This document shows positions 46,391 through 54,711 of a DNA stretch of 64,000 nucleotides, piece after piece. The stretch spans positions 1 through 64,000 of the forward strand of contig JADFWU010000007.1 of NCBI GenBank assembly GCA_015234045.1, written 5' to 3'. Origin of the DNA: Magnetococcales bacterium (GTDB lineage: Bacteria > Pseudomonadota > Magnetococcia > Magnetococcales > JADFWU01). The notes beneath the pieces were generated by a model. The model did not search any database and was not told the origin of the DNA. It saw only the letters and a list, made by a program, of their open reading frames with translations. Made by a program: the position numbers and the translations under genes. Positions within the stretch are counted from its first letter, which is position 1. The number at the start of each line of letters is the position of its first letter.

Positions 46391-48673
46391 ATGATCCGGT
46401 TAGCCCTTCTCCGACTCTTTTACAAACCACGTGCAGCCTATCTGGCGCTGCTGCTTCCTGTGGTGCTGTTGACCAGCGCCTGTAGCCTTGATTCAACGGG
46501 AACTGACGCAGTTAAAAAAACCGCTGACAAACCACCCGCAATCAAAAAACAGGTTAAAAAAGCACCGACACCCAAGCTACCACCCGGACCAAGCCCAGCG
46601 GAACAGGCCGCAGAACAGCTCTTGTTTCAAGGGGACCAATTCACCCTGGATGACCAGCTTGATCAAGCGATTTTCGCATTCCAACAATTGATCAAACGCT
46701 ATCCTGAAACGCCGTTCGTCTCTGAAGCGTTGGTTCGACTGGCTGATATTCACCTGCGCCGCAATGAACGCCAAGCCGCTGAACGCGCCTTACAGTCGGC
46801 TGCACGTTACGTTAAACATCCTGCCGCTGACCGTGCTGCATGGAAACTCGCCATGCTCTATGACCACGATGGTGATCAAGAACGCGCTTGGCCCTATTGG
46901 GCGCGTTTGGCCAAAGCTGGACAGTTTCAACATCAAGGTGCTTGGGCGCGTCTGATTGATTCCTATTTTTCCACCGGTTCCAAGGATAATAGCATCATCT
47001 TTTTACGCAACCTGCCGCAAACCAATCTGGAACAGCCTCAACTGAGACATTTTCTCAACGCAGCAACCTTTCAAACACAAACACGTTTGGAAGATTTATT
47101 GTCTTTCCAGCCAGCCTCTTCGCCTTTGCGCCGTCCACTCCATCTGATATTGGGCGACAAGCTCGCAGAAAACCAACAACTGGATGAGGCCAAAAAACAT
47201 TGGAAAAAAGCGGCGGGCCTGCCCGGTGAGGCGTCACCAGTCAACAGTGCTGATGAACAATCCAGTAGTGAATCACAGGATACCATACCACCGTCAAGCA
47301 CTGATCTACTGGGCGCGTTGATGCTGCAAGCTGACAGTGCATTTAATACTGACCAAACCAATGACCTTCTGCCAGACCATGAGTCACCGTTAGAGAATTC
47401 TGACCGGGACACGCTACCGGAAACATCACGCTCTCAACTGAAACAAGAGGCATTGATTCGACTGGGCGAAACAGTCTCATCAGAAACCCCACTGCATGTT
47501 GGCCTGTTACTTCCACTCACATCCCGCTATGCGCGTCTTGGTCAAAATCTGATTCAAGGTGCCCTTCAGGCGTTGTCGGATTATCGGGATGTCTCCATCA
47601 CGCTGAGAGTGGAAGATACCGGTGGTGAGCCCCAATCTGCCCAGGATGCCTTTCATCGGCTCATGGATGGTGACGTGGACCTGATCATCGGACCGCTGGT
47701 TCATGATGCCGCCCAAGCGGTGATCCCACTGGCACGCCGACAAGGCATACCACTGATCGCCCTCAATCCACATCTTGAACTTCTACAAGCTGGTGAGGTT
47801 GCACCTAACGAAGGTGTTGACTCAGCCCCTGTCTTTCTCAATGCGTTCCATCCCACCCATCAGGCCCATGTCATGGCCCGCCATGCGGTACAGATTGCCC
47901 AACGACAACGCTTTGCCATCCTGGCCCCTGATTCTGATTTTGGCACATTGATGACCCAAGCTTTTACTGAAAAGGTGGAGTCATTGGGCGGTAGCGTTGT
48001 GCGTGTGGTACGTTTTCCTGCCAATACCCGTGATTATTCTGATAGCATAAAAGCCCTGGCTCACCTGAGTAAGGAGAGTACCAAACAGAGAATACGCTTG
48101 GTGTGGAAATCACCGTCTCTGGACCCTTCGGACCCAACGCGACCTCAACAGGAACGCGACTTGGAACCCTGGGTTGATTTTGATGCACTTTTTTTACCGG
48201 TATCTGCCGAACAGGTGCGCTTGATTGCACCGCAAGCCAGCTTCTTCAATATCCGTATGCCGGATGTGGCTTTTTTGGGTGTTTCTCTTTGGAATCAGCC
48301 TGACAAACTACTTTCAGAAGGAACGGATTATCTGCAAGGTGCCGTATTTTGTGACAGCGGTCAACAGGAGCGCAGCCATTTTCAAGCGGTGTTTTCGTCC
48401 ATCTGGACCCAACCGCCCTACAGCATCACCCATCTGGTGTATGATAGCGTTGCGCTGCTGGCCCAATTACGCCGTGATGAACGACTGGGCGGCCCAGAAT
48501 GGCAGGCTGGCATGACACGACCAATGGGATTTATCGGCTCCTCTGGACAGCTCCAGCTATTGGAAAGCGGCCTGAGCCAGCGCCACTACCAGTTATTACA
48601 GATTCAGCGTGAAGGCATTGTGCCTCTAACCAGTGCGTTGCACGCTACAGACAAAAGGACCAATCCACTATGA
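46391..48673 (+). CDS. LpoA/LppC-type outer-membrane lipoprotein, penicillin-binding protein activator
   Basis: A protein of about 760 residues. The signal peptide has a lipobox LLTSAC near residue 30. A TPR-like N-terminal half follows (FPQQ/ERQAAERALQSAARYV-type helices, about 80-300), then a low-complexity linker. The C-terminal half is a periplasmic-binding-protein fold (GLLLPLTSRYARLGQNLI, LIIGPLVHDAAQAVIPLAR). LpoA activates PBP1A from the outer membrane. ATG at 46391 was chosen over 46349 because it yields the signal peptide directly. It is divergent from rsmI, as in E. coli, and overlaps metF by 4 bases. Confidence 0.87.
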   Translation: MIRLALLRLFYKPRAAYLALLLPVVLLTSACSLDSTGTDAVKKTADKPPAIKKQVKKAPTPKLPPGPSPAEQAAEQLLFQGDQFTLDDQLDQAIFAFQQLIKRYPETPFVSEALVRLADIHLRRNERQAAERALQSAARYVKHPAADRAAWKLAMLYDHDGDQERAWPYWARLAKAGQFQHQGAWARLIDSYFSTGSKDNSIIFLRNLPQTNLEQPQLRHFLNAATFQTQTRLEDLLSFQPASSPLRRPLHLILGDKLAENQQLDEAKKHWKKAAGLPGEASPVNSADEQSSSESQDTIPPSSTDLLGALMLQADSAFNTDQTNDLLPDHESPLENSDRDTLPETSRSQLKQEALIRLGETVSSETPLHVGLLLPLTSRYARLGQNLIQGALQALSDYRDVSITLRVEDTGGEPQSAQDAFHRLMDGDVDLIIGPLVHDAAQAVIPLARRQGIPLIALNPHLELLQAGEVAPNEGVDSAPVFLNAFHPTHQAHVMARHAVQIAQRQRFAILAPDSDFGTLMTQAFTEKVESLGGSVVRVVRFPANTRDYSDSIKALAHLSKESTKQRIRLVWKSPSLDPSDPTRPQQERDLEPWVDFDALFLPVSAEQVRLIAPQASFFNIRMPDVAFLGVSLWNQPDKLLSEGTDYLQGAVFCDSGQQERSHFQAVFSSIWTQPPYSITHLVYDSVALLAQLRRDERLGGPEWQAGMTRPMGFIGSSGQLQLLESGLSQRHYQLLQIQREGIVPLTSALHATDKRTNPL

Positions 48674-49515
48674 CCTCTCAGGTGCCTGCACTCTCCGTGG
48701 AATTTTTTCCGCCTAAGACACCAGAAGCGGAAGGCCGTTTTTGGAAAGCACTGCCCGAATTGTTGGCAGTAAATCCCGAATTCATCTCCATCACCTATGG
48801 TGCAGGCGGCAGTGATCGAGACAGTTCCGGCAAGTTTGTCTGTGCGGTCAAAGAGAAAGTGAAGTGCGGTTTGGTGGCACATCTGACTTGTATTGGTGAG
48901 ACCATTGAGACCATCGAAGGGTTACTCAAAACCTACCGTAATGCCGGCATCAATGAGATTCTCGCTTTGCGTGGCGACCGGGCCGATGACATGCCCGAAG
49001 ACATCTTTGACAAAAGCGCCTTTCGGTACGCCAATGAACTAACCGCCTATTTACACAATACGCACCCGGATCTGAAACTCGGTGTGGCGGCCTATCCTGA
49101 AACCCATCCAGAAGCCTCCAGTCCAGAAGCGGATATTGAGGTTTTGAAGAAAAAACAGGATGCCGGCGGCCAATACGCCATCACCCAGTTTTTCTATGAT
49201 AATGATAACTACGCCCGCTTTTTGGAAAAATGTCAGAAAGCCGGTATCACCATCCCGATCATTCCCGGCATTCTTCCTGCGGCTTATTATAAACAGCTGG
49301 TACGCTTCTCCGATTTTTGCGGGGCAAAAGTGCCAGATTCAATCCGAAACAGAATGGACCCCTTTCTGGATGACCCTGATACACTGTTCAAGAAAGGCGT
49401 TGAGCTAACGGCTGAACATGTGCAAACACTGAATAAAATAGGTGTGCCCGGCATTCATATATACACCCTGAACCGCTCTGATGCGACAGTGGAAATTGTC
49501 AAAGCGCTCTCATAA
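48670..49515 (+). CDS. metF: Methylenetetrahydrofolate reductase MetF
   Basis: This 281-residue TIM-barrel flavoprotein starts LSVEFFPPKT with the catalytic Glu. It has ITYGAGGSDRDSS, HLTCIG, ILALRGDRADD and AITQFFYDND. It reduces 5,10-methylene-THF to 5-methyl-THF for methionine synthesis. The start ATG overlaps the lpoA-like stop (ATGA). The 150-base gap downstream shows no structure I can name. Confidence 0.96.
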   Translation: MTSQVPALSVEFFPPKTPEAEGRFWKALPELLAVNPEFISITYGAGGSDRDSSGKFVCAVKEKVKCGLVAHLTCIGETIETIEGLLKTYRNAGINEILALRGDRADDMPEDIFDKSAFRYANELTAYLHNTHPDLKLGVAAYPETHPEASSPEADIEVLKKKQDAGGQYAITQFFYDNDNYARFLEKCQKAGITIPIIPGILPAAYYKQLVRFSDFCGAKVPDSIRNRMDPFLDDPDTLFKKGVELTAEHVQTLNKIGVPGIHIYTLNRSDATVEIVKALS

Positions 49516-49722
49516 ATACACCGCTTTTCATGCGCTGATAAACGGACCACTGACACACGTGTTCGTCCCCTCTGCATTGGCTATTGCTTTGTCTATGCGG
49601 CGATCAACCTGGAAGCAGAACGCCTTTTGACATATCATGTGAACTGGATACACGGATTATGATTAATGGCTGAAGTCTCTTTTACTGCGATTGATCGCGT
49701 TGCAAGGATTTTGTGGTCGCCT

Positions 49723-50595
49723 ATGATTTTTTTGCGTATTGCTCTTCCGCTTCTTGCCTCAATTGCCCTGCTATTGTCAGCCGGCACGCTTTCGGCGCAA
49801 GACAAGATGATTCAACACCCCGGTGGCAAATTACTCTATCAGTCACGTGAACTCTGGTTGACTGGTGAGCACCATGACGCGGCCAATAAGATGATCGCTG
49901 CCATGGCATTGACACCGGATCATATTGATATTTCAGATTGGCTCACCCAAAAGAACAAGACAACGCTGGAATCCCTGACACATCCACTCATCGTTGATCT
50001 CAAACGTCGATTGGAACGCGCCCGACGCTATATTCCCTACCGCGCTTCTGAAACATCATTTCCAGACAAAGCCCGTTACCGGTTTCGCACGGCGCGTACG
50101 ATAACACTCTCAAAAAGTGCGCCTGATCTGATTTGGAACCGGGTTGGACCATTAACCCGCTATGAACTTGTGGTGGATGATGCACTTTATTCGATTCCGC
50201 CCAAAACAGATATCGGATGGCTACGCTATACCATCCAACCGCTAGCGCCCGGCGAACATCATTTCCGAATAGGACTGTTCAACGGTGAACAGCCGGTTCC
50301 ATATCCACGTCACGACAATCACATCATCTGGTTGGATGACAAAGTGGACAATGAACTGTTCGGCCAATTGACCTCATTGGAAGAACAGTTCCCGGACAAT
50401 CCACTACTGGCTGCCGTCTTCCTGGATACCCATGGTCTCTTGGTGCCTGCGTTTGAACGCTATCGGAAACTCTGGGTCGATGATCCACTCAACCCGGTTT
50501 TACTGCAATTTCTGATCAGAGTCAGTAAGTTGCTTGGACTGGAGTGCAGTTTTTCCTTTTATAAAATGCTCTGGCACCAGTCTCAACATGAATAG
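49723..50595 (+). CDS. Exported protein of unknown function
   Basis: A protein of about 290 residues with a clear signal peptide (LRIALPLLASIALLLSAG, cleavage after SA before QDK). The middle has YRFRTARTITLSK and a short beta-rich region (YELVVDDALYSIPP, LAPGEHHFRIGLF). The C-terminal part is helical and TPR-like (PLLAAVFLDTHGLLVPAFERY). No family recognised; probably periplasmic. The start at 49723 was chosen for the signal peptide, although an upstream ATG at 49666 is in frame. It precedes the H-NOX-like/PilZ gene. Confidence 0.65.
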   Translation: MIFLRIALPLLASIALLLSAGTLSAQDKMIQHPGGKLLYQSRELWLTGEHHDAANKMIAAMALTPDHIDISDWLTQKNKTTLESLTHPLIVDLKRRLERARRYIPYRASETSFPDKARYRFRTARTITLSKSAPDLIWNRVGPLTRYELVVDDALYSIPPKTDIGWLRYTIQPLAPGEHHFRIGLFNGEQPVPYPRHDNHIIWLDDKVDNELFGQLTSLEEQFPDNPLLAAVFLDTHGLLVPAFERYRKLWVDDPLNPVLLQFLIRVSKLLGLECSFSFYKMLWHQSQHE

Positions 50596-50701
50596 TTGCC
50601 ATCCAGAGTTTCAAAACCAAGCTGTTTAACTAAAATGACTTATTCCACAAGGGTCAGATACGGTTGTGGCGCGAGGCAACATAAAGGTCTCGGAAAAAGA
50701 G

Positions 50702-51958
50702 ATGCATGCATTTATCTTTCGCCAATTAAAAGTATTTTTTAAAAAAAGATACGGACATGGCTTTTGGGAAAAGCTTGATCTTCCCGAAGAGATCCGCTCG
50801 CTTGATCATACCGTTACCGGCGCGTTCCCTGCTGACACCCTGTTTGATCTGTTATCCAATGCCGTTTCACTGAGTGGCGAATCAGAAAAAACGATTCTGA
50901 ACACATTTGGCCACTCACTTGGTGAAATCATCATGGAATTGGCTGGATTCATGGGCGTATTGCAACCAGGCCACACCATGCTCGCCACACTTGAACAGCT
51001 TCATGAATCTCTCGACAAACTCCCGCAACTCAATATCAACCGCTCGATAACCTCGAAGATCGACAGTAACGATCCCAATCGCATCATACTGACTTGCCCT
51101 ATTGATCTGCGTTGGGAACCATTGCTGCGCGGCTTGATTATAGGCGCTGGAAAAACCATTGCAGACGAAGTCATCGTTCACTCTGACACAGTTCAAACCA
51201 CTGATGACACCATCCCAACTTTCCGTTTGATTGTTGATTCACCCAAAAGTCCGATAAAACCGGGCAGTATGGATGTTACTGTTGATTTGCAACGCATCCT
51301 TGATGATGGTGGTGCCATCAAACTTCATAATTATTATAAAAATATTCCCATTTCATATCCTGGTGAACTCATAGGGGTTGATCGCACTGTTCTGCGTATT
51401 CGCGCACCAAAAAAACAGCTGATTGCCATGAGACATGAAGGATATGTCACTTTTGCCAGTACGATTTTAGATCATCCTCTAATCGCACAAATTAAACGTA
51501 TAGACCTGCATCAGCGTCAAGCGGTGCTGTTTCAGGTTGAACCCCTGCCAACAGAGCAGGAGCGCCGCAAAACAATCCGTGTCACACCGAGCAAGCCAAT
51601 TCCATGCACAATCAAAGGACAGGACGCTCAATCAAACAGTACAATCAGTGATCTCTCTTCAGATGGCATGTCAGCCACAGTGATCACCTCCAGCAGATCC
51701 ATTCAACAAAAAAACATGTTACGCATTCGATTCACGCTACCATTGGAACTCTGGGATCCTCTCACCATGGAACCCCATCAGGACAAAGTGCCGATAGAAG
51801 CCTGGGGACAGGTGGTTGGTTTGATGAAACAACAGGATAATCGCGCACTGCGGATTCACTTCTCACGCATTGAACGGAGCCAGCAAGCCGCAATTGAACA
51901 ATATGTGATGGAACGACAGATCGAAACCCTTGAGGAGTTGGATCGTTTCCGAATATGA
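50702..51958 (+). CDS. H-NOX-like sensor fused to a PilZ domain
   Basis: A protein of about 418 residues. The first 180 resemble a heme NO/O2-binding (H-NOX) domain: HAFIFRQLKVFFKKRYG start, a His at residue 101 in MLATLEQLHESL at the place of the proximal heme ligand, and LLRGLIIGAGKTIADEV at the end. The YxSxR heme-propionate motif is not recognisable (TCPIDLRW). A YcgR-N-like middle follows, then a PilZ domain with ERRKTIRV and DLSSDGMSA for c-di-GMP. ATG at 50702 gives the H-NOX-type start; a GTG lies at 50666. Proposed role: gas-modulated c-di-GMP effector. Confidence 0.6.
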   Translation: MHAFIFRQLKVFFKKRYGHGFWEKLDLPEEIRSLDHTVTGAFPADTLFDLLSNAVSLSGESEKTILNTFGHSLGEIIMELAGFMGVLQPGHTMLATLEQLHESLDKLPQLNINRSITSKIDSNDPNRIILTCPIDLRWEPLLRGLIIGAGKTIADEVIVHSDTVQTTDDTIPTFRLIVDSPKSPIKPGSMDVTVDLQRILDDGGAIKLHNYYKNIPISYPGELIGVDRTVLRIRAPKKQLIAMRHEGYVTFASTILDHPLIAQIKRIDLHQRQAVLFQVEPLPTEQERRKTIRVTPSKPIPCTIKGQDAQSNSTISDLSSDGMSATVITSSRSIQQKNMLRIRFTLPLELWDPLTMEPHQDKVPIEAWGQVVGLMKQQDNRALRIHFSRIERSQQAAIEQYVMERQIETLEELDRFRI

Positions 51959-51988
51959 GCGTATACCGCCTTATTCCTAAACAAGCCG

Positions 51989-53707
51989 TTACTGAATTGC
52001 CACGCCTAACCGGGCAAGGTGCTTACCCATGTGTCGGTCCGATTTTGCCGTATGCGTAATCAACCAATCCACCAGAAACAGATTGATTTTAAAGAGCAGA
52101 AAACGTTTGCCATGCCGTTTGGATAACAACTCCTCCCGGAAAACGCCATAGGATTCAGCGAATCGCCTATGCTCTTCAACATGCTCCCGGAACAGTGGGT
52201 AATTGTGATCTCTCATCAAGGCTTCTTCTGTCTGGAAATGCTCCATGGCATAGTGACCCAGCGCATCCAGCACACCATTCAAATCACCACCCTCATTGCG
52301 ATGCACCAATATCGACACCTGGTTGATCAAGTGAAGAAGTTGCTTATGCTGTTGATCTACCACAGGGATACCGATGGAATAAGCATCACGCCAAAGCACC
52401 TCAACTTCCAACTCACCCGTGCCTTCATGAATACCGTTCTGTGTGTAATTCGCACATCGTTCCAGATATAGTTCGGTAATGACATCATCAGGCAAGCGGG
52501 ATTGGCACTGTGCCAACAACTCTACTGCATCCTCAATGTCACGCATATGATAGTAGGAGAGCGCTTGTTCGTGGACTTCACGTACAACCTCTTTAGCATG
52601 TAGAACATGTTTCGGGTCATGATCAAACACCTCATAGATGGACTGAGGCCGCAGCTTACCCCGAACGCGGATTCGGTCGATAAAGCGAATATGGAATTGA
52701 CTCGGATTTTTCAGGGCGTTGTAAGTTGCTTCAGTAATAATCAACGGCGTTTGGTAGCTTTTTGTCAGCGCTTCGGTCCGAGAGGCACTGTTCACTGTAT
52801 CGCCGATCACTGTGCGTTGAATACGTTCAGCACTGCCCACCGTACCAAGCATGACAATGCCAGTGTTAAGCCCAATACCGATCCGAGGTTCACTCGCCTG
52901 CCAAACAGGCATGTTAGGATCTGTCTGCAACGCTTGCAGCATCTCCACAGAGGCTGCCACAGCGTGATCAGCCGGACCATCAAACAGAGCCATAATCGCA
53001 TCACCGATAAATTTATCAATCACACCGCCGTGTTTATGGATGATGGGCACCATCTTACCGAGAAAGGTATTCAGAAACCTGAACACCTCTTCCGGCTCCA
53101 TCTGTTCTGATAATGTTGTAAAACCACGAATATCGGTGAACAAAATGGTCAGACGCTTCTCAACACAATCACCCAAACGCACTGAATCCAGATCACCATC
53201 ACCAAACAGGATACGGCTTTTGTGGTGCAATGCCATGCGCCGATCCCAACTGATGCATGCATTACGCGCCAACTGTCGAATCTCATCCTGACTTATCGGC
53301 TTTCGAATAAAGAGTGCATCATGGGAAAGCGCGTACTGAATCTCATCAATGGCCCGATCAACATAAGCGGTCACAATCACCAGATAAATGCGTTCATCCA
53401 GTTCACGAATCCGCTTGGCTGTCTCCAGGCCATCCATACCAGGCGGCATACGAATATCAATAAACGCAACGGCAAAAGGCGTGTCACCCTTGAGGGCTTG
53501 CTCAGTCATTGCGACGGCATCACTCCCTTGTGTCGCTGTTTCGACCTCAAAGTTGAAGTGAACACCTTTGACATCACTTTTGACACCATCATCGGTAAAA
53601 TGGGCCAGACGGGATGACATTTCTGGGACGGCTGGCTTCAAAGCATCACAATATGCTTGGATAATGGCGGGATCATCATCAACAACCAATACTCTGCTAT
53701 TTTTCAT
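51989..53707 (-). CDS. REC - class III nucleotidyl cyclase - hemerythrin protein
   Basis: A protein of about 572 residues. The REC domain has Asp84 (AFIDIRMPPGMDG), the acid pair VVDDD and IRKP, and an insertion after helix 1. The class III cyclase domain (about 190-370) has both metal Asps (LFTDIRGFTTL, DKFIGDAIMALF) and the NxxxR-type VIGDTVNSASR. The hemerythrin domain (about 435-570) has the His/Glu set DQQHKQL, HFQTEEALM, REHVEEH and THTAKSD for a di-iron O2 site. Predicted to make cAMP under redox/O2 and phosphorelay control. It diverges from the downstream signalling operon. Confidence 0.9.
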   Translation of the reverse strand: MKNSRVLVVDDDPAIIQAYCDALKPAVPEMSSRLAHFTDDGVKSDVKGVHFNFEVETATQGSDAVAMTEQALKGDTPFAVAFIDIRMPPGMDGLETAKRIRELDERIYLVIVTAYVDRAIDEIQYALSHDALFIRKPISQDEIRQLARNACISWDRRMALHHKSRILFGDGDLDSVRLGDCVEKRLTILFTDIRGFTTLSEQMEPEEVFRFLNTFLGKMVPIIHKHGGVIDKFIGDAIMALFDGPADHAVAASVEMLQALQTDPNMPVWQASEPRIGIGLNTGIVMLGTVGSAERIQRTVIGDTVNSASRTEALTKSYQTPLIITEATYNALKNPSQFHIRFIDRIRVRGKLRPQSIYEVFDHDPKHVLHAKEVVREVHEQALSYYHMRDIEDAVELLAQCQSRLPDDVITELYLERCANYTQNGIHEGTGELEVEVLWRDAYSIGIPVVDQQHKQLLHLINQVSILVHRNEGGDLNGVLDALGHYAMEHFQTEEALMRDHNYPLFREHVEEHRRFAESYGVFREELLSKRHGKRFLLFKINLFLVDWLITHTAKSDRHMGKHLARLGVAIQ

Positions 53708-53740
53708 AGGATCACCACGCATTTATCAGAGCCTGTTTAA

Positions 53741-53773
53741 GGGTCGCGGAAAAAATAAATCATCCCACTCACT
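53741..53773. repeat. Left end of hairpin element B (solo end)
   Basis: About 33 bases match the left end of the MITE at 35431 with few differences (GGAAAAAATAAATCATCCCA, then CTCACT). It is also preceded by TAA, like the full copy. The rest of the element is absent. It lies in the promoter gap between two divergent signalling genes. Confidence 0.75.
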
Positions 53774-54035
53774 AAATTCCGACACAATTTCTGCAATTTT
53801 GTTCAGCCATAAAATCTCTATTTATCTCTTATTGATAGATCTAAAAACACAACAAATCATCCACATACACAATATATGGAAATTAAAAATATCAAAATTA
53901 CATACAGTAAAAACTGTACTGATATAATTTTTTACATTTAGGTATTTATTATCCAAATTGAATTTTTATTAGATATATCGAGTCATAAGTATATACAACT
54001 ATTTCGACTATCAGCCAGGTCATTGAGAGAAGCCA
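53774..54035. promoter_or_regulatory. A+T-rich divergent promoter region
   Basis: This 262-base stretch is far richer in A+T than its surroundings, with runs like ATATAATTTTTTACATTTAG. It separates the leftward REC-cyclase-hemerythrin gene from the rightward signalling operon, so it should hold both promoters. No specific operator was identified. Confidence 0.5.
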
Positions 54036-54671
54036 ATGTCCCAACCTGTCCCAATCCAGACCGATATTATTCTGGTAGATGTTATAGCATTTTCCACGCT
54101 ACCCGATCCGCTGCAATATGCCACAGCAATGATCATCAACAGTGGTATTGCTGAAGCGGTCAGTCTGATTGGTATTCCAGAACCAGAAAATGACCGGCAA
54201 AGCATCCTCGGTGTCGTTCCCACGGGTGATGGATTCTATATCATTCTCGATCAACACCTTGCCGGTTTTGGACTACTGGTCGCTTTGGGTCTACGCAATA
54301 TTTTGCTGTTCAAAAGTCGGAAATTCGGCAGCCCTTATGCTGGTGCCCGCGCCTCGGTTCACTTTGGACCAGCCACACCGTTCCAGGATGCCACGGGCAA
54401 AGAGAACTTCATCGGCAGTGGATTGAATGATTGCGCTCGATTACAGAGTCTGCCTTCAGAGCAAAAAAAGCTGGGGGAACGCTTCGCAAAAGATGCCAAT
54501 TGGGTAAACATTTCCCGAGAGTGCTGGAATAATGCCGCCCATATTGGTCTCTACCATCAGCTTAAGCAACAGGCTGATTTCAGGATATCAGAGGAGCATC
54601 TCTTTCGAGATAAACATGGCTTTGAACATATCTGTCGGTTCGTGGATATATCCCGTCTTTGGATTGCCTAA
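54036..54671 (+). CDS. Class III nucleotidyl cyclase-like protein
   Basis: A 211-residue protein with a stand-alone cyclase-homology domain. Metal Asp15 is in ILVDVIAFSTL, Asp65 in PTGDGFYIIL, and GSGLNDCARLQSL keeps the N-x3-R transition-state residues. ASVHFGPATPFQD is the usual GIHxG-type strand. The purine-specifying Lys is not clear, so the product (cAMP, cGMP or none) is uncertain. It is the first gene of the rightward operon, 40 bases before the large kinase. Confidence 0.72.
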   Translation: MSQPVPIQTDIILVDVIAFSTLPDPLQYATAMIINSGIAEAVSLIGIPEPENDRQSILGVVPTGDGFYIILDQHLAGFGLLVALGLRNILLFKSRKFGSPYAGARASVHFGPATPFQDATGKENFIGSGLNDCARLQSLPSEQKKLGERFAKDANWVNISRECWNNAAHIGLYHQLKQQADFRISEEHLFRDKHGFEHICRFVDISRLWIA

Positions 54672-54711
54672 CCGATTGTGAACAGTACCGAAAAAATCGC
54701 CAGAGGTCATC

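Noticed and set aside
46294..46392. N-terminal extension of rsmI to ATG at 46350 or 46392
   Set aside because: It would add residues absent from the family and overlap the divergent lpoA-like start, leaving no room for promoters.
49516..49722. tRNA or small RNA downstream of metF
   Set aside because: No cloverleaf or strong stem-loop could be drawn; nothing supports an RNA gene there.
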